Part shown: one piece after another, positions 16,396-31,475 of the stretch | How the letters are laid out: every line of letters begins with the position of its first letter | How positions within the stretch are numbered: the first letter of the stretch is position 1 | NCBI RefSeq assembly: GCF_001043955.1 | Contig: NZ_LABZ01000098.1 | Coordinates: 1 to 47,724, forward strand | DNA: 47,724 nucleotides | Reading direction: 5' to 3' | Origin: Methylobacterium tarhaniae | GTDB lineage: Bacteria > Pseudomonadota > Alphaproteobacteria > Rhizobiales > Beijerinckiaceae | Notes under the pieces: generated by a model | The model's input: the letters and a program-made list of their open reading frames with translations, nothing else | Told to the model about the DNA's origin: nothing | Databases searched by the model: none | Position numbers and translations under genes: made by a program

Positions 16396-17865
16396 TCACT
16401 CTGCGCCCTCGTCCGCCTCTTCCGTGCCGTCGAGGTCGCCGAGGCCGTAGCGGCGCATCTTGGCGTAGAAGCCCTGCCGGCTGAGGCCGAGCATCTCGGC
16501 CGCCGAGGCGCGGTTGTCGTGGGTGATGCGCAGGGCCGCCTCGATGCACAGGCGCTCGATCAGGTCGGTGGTCTCGCGCACCAGCGCCTTCATCGAGACG
16601 CGGCCGACGAGCTCGGTCATGTGCTCGACCGAGCGCGGCAGCTCGCGCCCGCCCGGCGCCACCGCGGCGACGCGGCGGGGCAGGCTGCGCAGGGTGAAGC
16701 CGAAGCAGGGCCGGTCGCCGCCCGGCACCGAGACCGCCGCCACCTCGACCTCCTCGACCGCCCCGAACTCGCCGCGCACCACGGTGGCGAAGTGGCGCAC
16801 CGCACCGTGCTCGGCCAAGGTGGTGAACAGGGCGGCGACCTCGGTGCCCTCGCGCCCGAGCCAGCGCTCCAGCGATTCGCCCTTGGCCTGGTGCTCGGTG
16901 GCGAGCTGCGCCAGGTCGAGGAAGGCGGCGTTGACGCCGATGATGCGCCGGTCGCGGTCGGTGACGACGAAGCCCTCCGGCATCGCCTCGATCACCTCCA
17001 GGGCGCCGGAGCGCGTCGCCGCCGGGCTCGGGGCGGGCGCCAGGGGGCTGAGGCGGACCAGGATGCTCATCCCGGCCTCCTCGCGGAACAGCGTGGCGGA
17101 GACCCGCGCCTCGCCCCGCCGCTGGGCGAGGCGGGTGGAGAGGTCTTCCGCCTGGCCGGTGAGGCGCAGGCCGACGAGGAGCGCCTGCACGGCGCGGGCG
17201 CCCTCGGGCTCGAACAGGTCGATCAGGTCGCGCCCGACGATGCGCTTGACCGCCCGGCCGAGGAGGCGGGCGGCGGCGGGGTTGATCTCGGCGATGCGGC
17301 GCGTCGAGGCATCGACGATCAGGATCGGCTCGCCGGCGAGCTGGAACAGCACCCGGTAGCGGGTCTCGGCGCTGCGCAGGCGGGCATAGTCGCGCTCCAG
17401 CGCCTGCTGCGATTCGGCCAGGCGCTGCTGCAGGGCCGAGAGCGCCCTGAGATCCCGTCCGATCACGATGATCCGGTCGTCGTCGGGCACGCGGAGGGCC
17501 GCGTAGCGGATCGGCACGTCGGCGCCGCCCTGCACGGAGGGGTGATTGACCTGGCGCCAGCGGGTGACCGTGCCGGGCTCGGCATCTTCGAGCAGGCTCA
17601 GCACCTTTGGCCGGCTCTCGACCGTGACGGTGTCGATCCAGCGCCGGCCGAGCCACCGGTCGCCCGCCTCGTCGGACAGCCCGTCGGCCCCGAAGGCGGC
17701 ATCGCGGATCACGCCCTCCCCGTCGACGACCAGGGACACGTCGCTGGCTGCAGCGACGAGGCTGCCCGTCGTTCGGGGATCGAGGCGGGAGACGGCGTCT
17801 CGAAGCACCGCGAAAGTTTCCTTCGCAGCAGGGCTCACGGGTCTGTTCAAGGGCCACCAACACAC
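16396..17865 (-). CDS. ppsR: PpsR/CrtJ, redox-responsive photosynthesis repressor
   Basis: PpsR binds TGT-N12-ACA sites and represses bch, crt and puc genes under oxygen. The product (up to 489 residues) has an N-terminal PAS-like domain (about 40-140), a Q-linker helix (ALSALQQRLAESQQALERDYARLRSAETRY, 141-170), two PAS domains (about 170-270 and 290-400), and a Fis-type helix-turn-helix (about 432-482). C440 in LIERLCIEAAL is the conserved HTH cysteine. The linker cysteine known from Rhodobacter (position about 250) is absent; C387 lies in the last PAS domain. The start is uncertain: GTG at 17865 or GTG at 17838, neither with a clear Shine-Dalgarno. aerR ends 23 bp upstream. Confidence 0.93.
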   Translation of the reverse strand: MCWWPLNRPVSPAAKETFAVLRDAVSRLDPRTTGSLVAAASDVSLVVDGEGVIRDAAFGADGLSDEAGDRWLGRRWIDTVTVESRPKVLSLLEDAEPGTVTRWRQVNHPSVQGGADVPIRYAALRVPDDDRIIVIGRDLRALSALQQRLAESQQALERDYARLRSAETRYRVLFQLAGEPILIVDASTRRIAEINPAAARLLGRAVKRIVGRDLIDLFEPEGARAVQALLVGLRLTGQAEDLSTRLAQRRGEARVSATLFREEAGMSILVRLSPLAPAPSPAATRSGALEVIEAMPEGFVVTDRDRRIIGVNAAFLDLAQLATEHQAKGESLERWLGREGTEVAALFTTLAEHGAVRHFATVVRGEFGAVEEVEVAAVSVPGGDRPCFGFTLRSLPRRVAAVAPGGRELPRSVEHMTELVGRVSMKALVRETTDLIERLCIEAALRITHDNRASAAEMLGLSRQGFYAKMRRYGLGDLDGTEEADEGAE

Positions 17866-17888
17866 GCCGACCGCATCGAACAGGTCTT

Positions 17889-18776
17889 TCAGCAGGCTCT
17901 AATCCGCAGATCAAGCAAGCTTTGTACGATTCCGGGCGCATCGCGCGCGTCGTCGACAGCCGCGTCGGCGCCGACGAGCCGGACCCGGTCCGGCCGCCCG
18001 TGGAAAGCGGGGCCGCCGACGATCACCCGCAGGTCGCGGTTGCGCGAGGCGCGCCGCAGCAGCGGGACCGCCGCGACCAGCCTCTCGACGCAGACGTCGC
18101 AGGAGAGCGACAGCCCGATCACGTCGAACCACTCGGCCCGCAGGCGCTCCAGCGCTTCGGCGAGGTGGCTGTCGAAGCTCGTCGTCACCTCCCAGCCGGC
18201 TTCGGCGAAGAAGTGGGCGGCGAGCGTCAACCCGAAGGTGTGGGTCTCGCCGGGCGCGGGCACGAGCAAGACCCGACGGCTCGCCGGATCGACCGGCTGC
18301 GGGTCGAGGCAGAGCGTCTCCAGGTCGTGGACGAGGCGGCGCAGCCGCGCCATCGCCGTCGTCACCTGGACGAAGTCGCAGACATCCTCCTCCCACAATC
18401 GGCCGATATGCCGGGCGGTGGGCGCCAGGAGGCCGGTCAGCACCTCCTCGACGGTCATGCCGTCCTCGACGAGGCCGCGGATCTCCACGAGCGCGTCGCG
18501 ATCCTGCTGCGCCAGCATCAGGACGGTGAGCCGGCCGACATCGTCGATCTCGGCAAGGCGGGCGGGCTGGCGGCGCGGGCGGGTCTCGCTGCGATGGGCC
18601 AGCATCAGCCGCGGGATGATCTCGCCCTCGACGACCTGTGCGAGATCATCCCGCCAGCGCAAGTTGCGATGTACTCCCCCAGAGTGTCTGTCGAGGGGCG
18701 GCCGGTCACGGAAAGTCCGATCACGGGGACTATGCCTCTCGCCCGGCAAGGTGCCGGGCTGTGCTTGATCTCCCAC
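17889..18776 (-). CDS. aerR: AerR/PpaA-type cobalamin-binding antirepressor
   Basis: This 295-residue protein has a helical domain like the MerR-B12 photoreceptors (LLAPTARHIGRLWEEDVCDFVQVT, then AMARLRRL) and a B12-binding Rossmann domain with E-T-H-T-F-G (H179), SLSCD and GGPAF. AerR/PpaA proteins bind cobalamin and counteract PpsR/CrtJ in a light- and redox-dependent way. It lies directly upstream of ppsR, the usual pairing. The GTG at 18776 is preferred because GGGGAGG (18788-18782) is five bases away; GTG 18782 is an alternative. The first about 40 residues look unconserved, so a later start is possible. Confidence 0.88.
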   Translation of the reverse strand: MGDQAQPGTLPGERHSPRDRTFRDRPPLDRHSGGVHRNLRWRDDLAQVVEGEIIPRLMLAHRSETRPRRQPARLAEIDDVGRLTVLMLAQQDRDALVEIRGLVEDGMTVEEVLTGLLAPTARHIGRLWEEDVCDFVQVTTAMARLRRLVHDLETLCLDPQPVDPASRRVLLVPAPGETHTFGLTLAAHFFAEAGWEVTTSFDSHLAEALERLRAEWFDVIGLSLSCDVCVERLVAAVPLLRRASRNRDLRVIVGGPAFHGRPDRVRLVGADAAVDDARDAPGIVQSLLDLRIRAC

Positions 18777-20821
<2,045 letters not shown>

Positions 20822-20826
20822 GGCGA

Positions 20827-22330
20827 ATGCAGCTCACGCTCTGGACCTACGAGGGGCCTCCTCATATCGGCGCCATGCGGGTCGCCACCGCGATGCGCGG
20901 CCTGCACTACGTGCTGCACGCGCCGCAGGGCGATACTTACGCCGACCTGCTCTTCACCATGATCGAGCGGCACGGTGCCCGCCCGCCGGTGACCTACACC
21001 ACGTTCCAGGCCCGCGACCTCGGCGCCGACACCGCCGAGATCTTCAAGCAGGCGGTGGCCGCGGCGTATGAGCGCTTCCGTCCCCAGGCGATGATCGTCG
21101 GCGCCTCCTGCACCGCGGAACTGCTGCAGGACGACCCGGCCGGGCTCTCCCGGGCGCTCGGCCTGCCGATCCCGGTGATTCCGCTCGAGCTGCCCGCCTA
21201 CCAGAAGAAGGAGAACTGGGGCGCCTCCGAGACCTTCTACCGCCTGGTGCGCATGCTCGCCGGTCCGCCCGCCGAGACGCGGCCGAAGGCCAGCTGCAAC
21301 ATCCTCGGGCCGACCTCGCTGGGCTTTCGCCACCGCGACGACCTGCGCGAGGTGCGCGGGCTCCTCGGGGAGCTCGGCATCGCCGTCAACGTCGTGGCGC
21401 CGCTGGGCGCGACGCCGGCCGATCTCGGGCGCTTGAGCGAGGCCGCCTTCAACCTGGTGCTCTACCCGGAAGTGGCGCGCTCGGCCGCGCAATGGCTGGA
21501 ACGCACCCACGGGCAGCCCTTCGTCGAGACCGCGCCGATCGGCGTGAAGGGAACGACGGCCTTCATCGAGGCGGTGGCGACGCTCGCCGGCATCGATCCT
21601 TCGCCGGTCCTTTCGGGCGAGGGCTCGCGCCTGCCCTGGTATTCGCGCTCGGTCGATTCGACCTATCTCACCGGCAAGCGCGTCTTCGTCTTCGGCGATG
21701 CCACCCATGCGGTCGCCGCGGCCCGGGTCGCGGCGCGCGAGATCGGCTTCTCCGTCGTCGGGCTCGGCACCTATTCGCGCGAATTCGCCCGCGAGGTACG
21801 GGCGGAAGCGGCCCATCATGGCATCGAGGCGCTGGTCACCGACGATTACCTGGCGGTCGAGGCGGCGATCACGGCGGCGCAGCCGGAACTGGTGCTCGGC
21901 ACCCAGATGGAGCGCCACATCGCCAAGCGCCTCGGCATTCCCTGCGCGGTGATCTCGGCACCGATGCATGTGCAGGACGTGCCGGCCCGCCACGCCCCCC
22001 AGATGGGCTTCGAGGGCGCCAACGTCCTGTTCGACACCTTCGTCCACCCGCTGATGATGGGGCTGGAAGAGCATCTTCTGGCGATGTTCCGGGACGACCC
22101 GGAATTCCATGACGGCGTCGCCCCCTCGCATCTCGGCGGCCGGCCGCGCGAGGAGGCCGGGACCGTGGTCGCCGCGCCCGTCACCGCCACCGCGCCGGTG
22201 GTCTGGTCGATCGAGGCCGAGCGCGAGCTGAAGAAGGTCCCGTTCTTCGTGCGGGGCAAGGCCCGCCACAACACCGAACGCTTCGCCCGCGAGCGGGCGC
22301 TCCCGCTCATCACCGTCGAGACCCTGTACG

Positions 22331-22356
<26 letters not shown>
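20827..22356 (+). CDS. bchB: BchB, light-independent protochlorophyllide reductase subunit B
   Basis: BchB (509 residues) completes the NB cluster with D36 ([11 protein letters not shown]) and has the conserved C95 (GASCTAEL). The C-terminal domain after about 440 holds [32 protein letters not shown], the protochlorophyllide-reductase tail. It starts five bases after the bchN stop and overlaps bchH by 26 bp, so translation of the chelatase large subunit probably depends on BchB translation. Confidence 0.97.
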
Positions 22357-26928
<4,572 letters not shown>

Positions 26929-26987
26929 GGAGAGCGCCGATGATCCTCTCCTTTTCACTCCCCCGTGCTGAAGCCCGCGCGCCAGAC

Positions 26988-27153
26988 CCCTCCCCCCTCT
27001 GCGGGGGAGGGTGCCCCACGGAGTGGGGCGGGAGAGGGGACGCCGCTTCCGGAGAAGTCGCGGCCATTCTGAAGGGCGCCCCATCCTGCATCGTCGCGCC
27101 GCCCCTCTCCCGGCTCACTTCGTTCGCCACCCTCCCCCGCAGAGGGGGGAGGG
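26988..27153. repeat. Palindromic intergenic element A with 25-bp perfect terminal inverted repeats
   Basis: The left arm 26988-27012 (CCCTCCCCCCTCTGCGGGGG plus AGGGT) is the exact reverse complement of 27129-27153. Inside, GGGAGAGGGG near 27030 pairs with CCCCTCTCCC near 27102, and GCCCCA/TGGGGC forms a small hairpin. The element can fold into one long branched stem. It shares its left half almost base for base with element B at 34587. It has no transposase frame, so it looks like a non-autonomous or REP-type repeat. Confidence 0.85.
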
Positions 27154-27187
27154 TTGGGGTTGCGCTCTGGAACGAAGGTCTCCCCTC

Positions 27188-27889
27188 ATGACCAGCCCCA
27201 CCTACGCCGCCCGCCGGGCGCAGCTCGAAACCTATTTCGACCGCACCGCCGTCGAGGCCTGGGCGCGGCTCACTTCCGACGCGCCGGTGAGCCGGATCCG
27301 CGCCACCGTGCGGGCCGGCCGCGACGCGATGCGGGCGGAACTCCTCTCCTGGCTCCCCGCCGACCTCTCGGGCCGGCGCCTGCTCGATGCCGGCTGCGGT
27401 ACCGGGGCGCTTGCCGTCGAGGCGGCGCGGCGGGGCGCCGAGGTCGTGGCGGTGGACGTGTCGCCGACGCTGATCGAGCTTGCCCGCGAGCGCACCGCCA
27501 GCCTCAGGCTCCCGGGCTGCCTCGATTTCCAGGTCGGCGACATGCTGGACGAGGGGCTCGGGCATTTCGACCACGTCGTGGCGATGGATTCGCTGATCCA
27601 TTACCGGACTCCCGACATCGTCCGCGCCCTGTCGGCCCTCGCCCGCCGCACCGACGCCGCGCTGCTCTTCACGGTGGCGCCGCGCACCCCGCTGCTGACC
27701 GTGATGCACGCGGCAGGCCGCCTCTTCCCTCGCGGCGACCGCGCTCCGGCGATCGAGCCGGTCGGGGAGGGGGCGTTGCGCCGCCGCATCGCCGCCGATC
27801 GGGGCCTGGGGGCCTTCACGCTGGCCCGGAGCCGGCGGATCACCTCCGGCTTCTACTTCTCCAACGCCCTGGAGCTGGCGCGCCGATGA
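27188..27889 (+). CDS. bchM: BchM, Mg-protoporphyrin IX methyltransferase
   Basis: BchM (233 residues) methylates the C13 propionate of Mg-protoporphyrin IX with S-adenosylmethionine. The SAM-binding motif I DAGCGTG is at 67-73, followed by VVAVDVSPTLIELARER and VAMDSLIHY. The C-terminal ITSGFYFSNALEL is typical. It starts 34 bp after the end of repeat element A. Its stop overlaps lhaA (ATGA). Confidence 0.96.
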   Translation: MTSPTYAARRAQLETYFDRTAVEAWARLTSDAPVSRIRATVRAGRDAMRAELLSWLPADLSGRRLLDAGCGTGALAVEAARRGAEVVAVDVSPTLIELARERTASLRLPGCLDFQVGDMLDEGLGHFDHVVAMDSLIHYRTPDIVRALSALARRTDAALLFTVAPRTPLLTVMHAAGRLFPRGDRAPAIEPVGEGALRRRIAADRGLGAFTLARSRRITSGFYFSNALELARR

Positions 27890-29292
27890 GCACAGCCAGC
27901 CGCCTCGCCCGCGCGCTCGCCGATCTCGGGCCGCGCTACCTGCCCTTCGCGGATGCCGCGACCGTCGAGCTGCCGCTCGGCCGGCTCCTGCGGCTGTCGC
28001 TGTTCCAGGTCACGGTCGGGATGGCGGCGGTGCTGCTGATCGGCACCCTGAACCGGGTGATGATCGTCGAGCTCGACGTGCCGGCCTGGATCGTCGCCGT
28101 GATGCTGGCGCTGCCGCTTCTGGCCGCCCCGTTCCGGGCGCTGGTGGGCTTCCGCTCCGACACCCATCGCTCGGTCCTCGGCTGGCGGCGCGTGCCCTAC
28201 CTGTGGTTCGGCACGCTGCTGCAATTCGGCGGCTTCGCCATCATGCCGTTCGCCCTCCTGATCCTGTCGGGGGACACGACCGGCCCTGTCATCGTCGGCC
28301 AGGCGGCGGCGGCCCTCGCCTTCGTGCTGGTCGGCGCCGGGCTCCACACCACGCAGACGGTGGGCCTCGCGCTCGCCACCGACCTCGCGCCCCCGCATGC
28401 CCGCCCGAAGGTGGTGGCGCTCCTTTGCGCCATGCTGCTCGCCGGCATGATGGCGAGCGCGGTGGTGTTCGGGCTGGCGCTGGCGAATTTCTCCGCCATC
28501 CGGCTGATCCAGGTGATCCAGGGCGCGGCGCTCGCGACGCTGATCCTCAACGGCATCGCCCTGTGGAAGCAGGAGCCGCGCGACACCTCCCGCAAGTCCG
28601 TCCCGGCCCGCCGCTTCGGCGAGGCCTGGCAGGCCTACACGGCCCAGGATCAGGCGCGGCGCCGGCTCATCGCCACCGGGCTCGGCACGGCGGGGTTCAG
28701 CATGCAGGACATCCTGCTCGAACCCTATGGCGGCCAGATCCTGCACCTGCCGGTCGCCGCGACGACCGCGCTCACCGCCGTGCTCGCGATCGGCGGCGGA
28801 ATCGGGCTCCTCACCGCGGCGCGCTGGCTCAACCGCGGCGGCGATCCGTTCCGGGTCGCGGCGGCCGGCGCGGTCGTCGGCATCGCGGCCTTCTCGGCGG
28901 TGGTCTTCGCCGCGCCCCTCGGGTCCGGCGGGCTCTTCGCCTGCGGCGTCGCGCTGATCGGCCTCGGCGGCGGGCTCTTCGCCCATGGCACCCTCACGGC
29001 CTCGATGGCCGGCGCGGCGCCCGAGCAGACCGGGCTCGCGCTCGGCGCCTGGGGCGCCGTCCAGGCCACCGCCGCAGGCGCCGCCATCGCGGCGAGCGGC
29101 ATCCTGCGCGATCTCGGCTCGGCTCTCGCCGTCTCGGGCCGCCTCGGCGAGGCTTTGTCCGAGCCGTCCACCGGCTACCTCGTCGTCTACCACATCGAGA
29201 TCGGGCTCCTCTTCGCCACCCTGGTGGCGATCGGGCCGCTGGTGCGCCGGCCCGATCGCGCCCCGCTCTCCGCCCGTCCGGCCCTATCGTAG
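27886..29292 (+). CDS. lhaA: LhaA, light-harvesting 1 assembly protein (PucC family)
   Basis: LhaA is a roughly 12-helix BCH2/PucC-family protein (468 residues) needed for efficient LH1 assembly. It has GTLNRVMIVELDVPAWIVAVM in helix 1-2, GFRSDTHRSVLGWRRVPYLWFGT in the loop, and MQDILLEPYGGQILHLPVAATT. It is placed between bchM and puhA as in Rhodobacter. It is longer and clearly distinct from the bch2 paralogue at 13822. Confidence 0.94.
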   Translation: MSTASRLARALADLGPRYLPFADAATVELPLGRLLRLSLFQVTVGMAAVLLIGTLNRVMIVELDVPAWIVAVMLALPLLAAPFRALVGFRSDTHRSVLGWRRVPYLWFGTLLQFGGFAIMPFALLILSGDTTGPVIVGQAAAALAFVLVGAGLHTTQTVGLALATDLAPPHARPKVVALLCAMLLAGMMASAVVFGLALANFSAIRLIQVIQGAALATLILNGIALWKQEPRDTSRKSVPARRFGEAWQAYTAQDQARRRLIATGLGTAGFSMQDILLEPYGGQILHLPVAATTALTAVLAIGGGIGLLTAARWLNRGGDPFRVAAAGAVVGIAAFSAVVFAAPLGSGGLFACGVALIGLGGGLFAHGTLTASMAGAAPEQTGLALGAWGAVQATAAGAAIAASGILRDLGSALAVSGRLGEALSEPSTGYLVVYHIEIGLLFATLVAIGPLVRRPDRAPLSARPALS

Positions 29293-29304
29293 GAGGAGGC
29301 CTCC

Positions 29305-30096
29305 ATGCCCAAGGGTGCCCTCACAGGCTATCTCGACGTCGCGCAAGTGGTGCTCTACGCGTTCTGGATCTTCTTTGCGGGTCTCGTCTTCTACCTGCGC
29401 CGCGAGGACCGCCGGGAAGGTTACCCCCTCGAATCCGAGGTCCATGGCGGTCTCAAGGGCTGGGACTGGCTGTTCGTGCCCTCTCCCAAAACCTTCCTGC
29501 TCGCCGACGGCTCGACCGTGCTGGCGCCCCGGCCCCACGAGGGCCCGGTCGGCGAACTCAAGGCGGTCAAGCTCGAGCCCTGGCCCGGCGCCCCGATCGT
29601 CCCGACGACGAACGACGATTCGCGGCTTGCCGACGGCGTCGGCCCGGGTGCCTATGCGCTGCGCGCCGAGCGGCCGGACCTGACCTGGGAGGGCAAGACC
29701 CGCATCGTGCCGATGCGCGTCGCCGAGGAGTTCACGGTCGCGGCGGACGACCCCGACCCGCGCGGCATGCCGGTCTACGGCGCCGACGGCGTGCTGGCCG
29801 GCACCGTCACGGAGATCTGGGTCGATCGCGGCGAGTCGCTGCCGCGCTACTACGAGATGGAGCTGGACGGCGCCCGCGACCGCACCGTGCTGATCCCGGT
29901 GACCTTCGCGGATGTGAAGCGCTTCAGCCGGGACAAGAAGATCGTCGTCGCCGCCCTGCTCGCCCGCCAGTTCGCCGGCGTGCCGCAGCAGCGCGACCCC
30001 GACAGCATCACCTTGCGGGAGGAGGAGCGGGTCATCGCCTATTACGGCGCCGGCACGCTCTACGCCACCGATCGTCGCCAGGAGCCGCTGCTGTGA
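29305..30096 (+). CDS. puhA: Reaction centre H subunit
   Basis: PuhA (263 residues) has one N-terminal transmembrane helix (about 11-32, VAQVVLYAFWIFFAGLVFYLRRED) and a large cytoplasmic domain that caps the L and M subunits and controls proton delivery to the secondary quinone. Conserved blocks include PRYYEMELDG and the GTLYATDRRQEPLL C-terminus. A good AGGAGG (29291-29296) precedes the ATG. The stop overlaps puhB (GTGA). Confidence 0.96.
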   Translation: MPKGALTGYLDVAQVVLYAFWIFFAGLVFYLRREDRREGYPLESEVHGGLKGWDWLFVPSPKTFLLADGSTVLAPRPHEGPVGELKAVKLEPWPGAPIVPTTNDDSRLADGVGPGAYALRAERPDLTWEGKTRIVPMRVAEEFTVAADDPDPRGMPVYGADGVLAGTVTEIWVDRGESLPRYYEMELDGARDRTVLIPVTFADVKRFSRDKKIVVAALLARQFAGVPQQRDPDSITLREEERVIAYYGAGTLYATDRRQEPLL

Positions 30097-30716
30097 CGGA
30101 CACCCTGCCCAACGGGCTGCCCGGCCCGCTGCCCCCCGGCGAGCGCCTGCTGTGGCAGGGCCGCCCGGCTCTCCTCAGCCTCGCGCGTCGCGCCTTCCAC
30201 GTCGATCTCGTCGCGCTCTATTTCGGCGGGCTCGCGCTCTACCAGGCGGTCTCGGCCGGACGCGCCGGCGCGGCCGTCCCGGTGCTGCTCGCCGGCGCGC
30301 TCGGACTGGCGATCCTGTTCGCCCTCGCCTGGGGCGCCTGCCGGACCACGGTCTACACCCTGACCGAACGGCGGCTGATGCTGCGAATCGGCATCGCGCT
30401 CCAGATGGACGTCAACCTGCCGCTCCGGGAGATCGAGGCCGCCTCGTTCCGCCGGCTCCGTGACGGCAGCGGCGACCTGCCGTTTCGGCTCAAGCCCGGC
30501 GTGCGCCTCGCCTACCTGCATCTCTGGCCGCATGCCCGGCCTTGGCGCCTGACCCGGCCCGAGCCGATGCTGCGCTGCGTGCCGGAGGCGGAATCGGTCG
30601 CCAAGCGCATCGCCGCGGCCCTCGCCGAGGCGAACGGCCAGCCGGTCCAGGCCGTGCCGCCGGCCCCGGTGGCGGCTCCCGTTCTTCCCGGCCGCCTCGC
30701 GGCGGCGGGCCATTAG
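30093..30716 (+). CDS. puhB: PuhB, reaction-centre assembly protein
   Basis: PuhB (207 residues) is an integral membrane protein needed for reaction centre and LH1 assembly in Rhodobacter. It begins with GPLPPGERLLWQGRP and has two to three hydrophobic helices (about 40-85). The following PH-like domain has TTVYTLTERRLMLRIGIALQMDVNLPLREI. It starts at a GTG overlapping the puhA stop. Confidence 0.92.
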   Translation: MTDTLPNGLPGPLPPGERLLWQGRPALLSLARRAFHVDLVALYFGGLALYQAVSAGRAGAAVPVLLAGALGLAILFALAWGACRTTVYTLTERRLMLRIGIALQMDVNLPLREIEAASFRRLRDGSGDLPFRLKPGVRLAYLHLWPHARPWRLTRPEPMLRCVPEAESVAKRIAAALAEANGQPVQAVPPAPVAAPVLPGRLAAAGH

Positions 30717-30726
30717 GGAGGCGGCG

Positions 30727-31176
30727 ATGGCGCACGACATCCCGGTCCCCCGCGCCCTCCTGCGCAATGCCGGCCTCCTCGTCGCCTTCTCCCTCGCCGC
30801 GGTGGCGATCGGGCGGTTCGGCCAAGTGGGCACCACGCAGATGCCGCCGGCCCAGGCGGTCCAGGTGCTCGACCTCACGGTCGAGGACCGGCCGGACGGC
30901 CGCGTGGCGCTGCGCGACGCGGCCACCGGCCACCTCGTGGCGGAGGTGCAGCCCGGCGAGGACGGGTTCCTGCGCGCGACCTTGCGGGTGATGGCCCAGG
31001 CGCGCCTGCGCGAGGGCCTGTCGCGGACACCGCCGTTCCGGCTCACCCGCTGGGACAACGGCACGCTCTCGCTCGACGACGTCGCGTCGGGCCGGCGGAT
31101 CAACCTCGAAGCCTTCGGGCTCGGCAACGCGGCCGCCTTCGCGCGGCTGCTCGAACAGGGGAGGGGCGCATCGTGA
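30727..31176 (+). CDS. puhC: PuhC, photosynthetic complex assembly protein
   Basis: PuhC (149 residues) has one transmembrane helix (about 15-32) and a periplasmic domain with [19 protein letters not shown] and [15 protein letters not shown], typical of the family. In Rhodobacter it affects the LH1-RC organisation. It lies 10 bp after puhB and its stop overlaps the next small gene (GTGA). Confidence 0.9.
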   Translation: MAHDIPVPRALLRNAGLLVAFSLAAVAIGRFGQVGTTQMPPAQAVQVLDLTVEDRPDGRVALRDAATGHLVAEVQPGEDGFLRATLRVMAQARLREGLSRTPPFRLTRWDNGTLSLDDVASGRRINLEAFGLGNAAAFARLLEQGRGAS

Positions 31177-31475
31177 TGCAGTGGCTGAGCGGCGGACGCC
31201 GCATCGAGGTGCCGTGCACGGTCGAGATCGAGCAGACGGCCGAGAGCCTGCACGCCCACGTCACCCTGGATGGCGGGCTCCTGATCGCCCCGGGCGACGA
31301 GGTGACGGTGCACGACGCGCCGACCTCCGTCCCCTACGGCGACCGGATCGTGGTGCGCCGCACCGCCACCGTGGTGCGCGCCGGCGCCATCGAGCGCCTG
31401 TGGACCCGCATCGCGGGCCATTTCGAGCTCACCGAACTCTACGAAGTCAGCTTCTCGGAAAGGACGCGGCTATGA
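31173..31475 (+). CDS. Conserved small protein between puhC and acsF, unknown function
   Basis: This 100-residue protein has no signal peptide or transmembrane helix. It contains a single cysteine (C15), and alternates polar and apolar residues as a beta-rich fold would ([35 protein letters not shown]). Short genes are found at this place in other PGCs, but I cannot assign a family. GTG 31173 is preferred to the adjacent ATG 31176 because GGAGG (31160-31164) is eight bases upstream. Overlaps at both ends (GTGA with puhC, ATGA with acsF) show it belongs to the puh operon. Confidence 0.75.
   Translation: MMQWLSGGRRIEVPCTVEIEQTAESLHAHVTLDGGLLIAPGDEVTVHDAPTSVPYGDRIVVRRTATVVRAGAIERLWTRIAGHFELTELYEVSFSERTRL

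Noticed and set aside
15778..18768. Long plus-strand open frame across the ppsR and aerR region
   Set aside because: No domains, no ribosome-binding site, and it would cross the bchG operator and two well-supported minus-strand regulators.
26940..27191. Short plus-strand frame over repeat element A
   Set aside because: It consists mainly of the inverted-repeat sequence; the translation is proline- and serine-rich with no conserved part.
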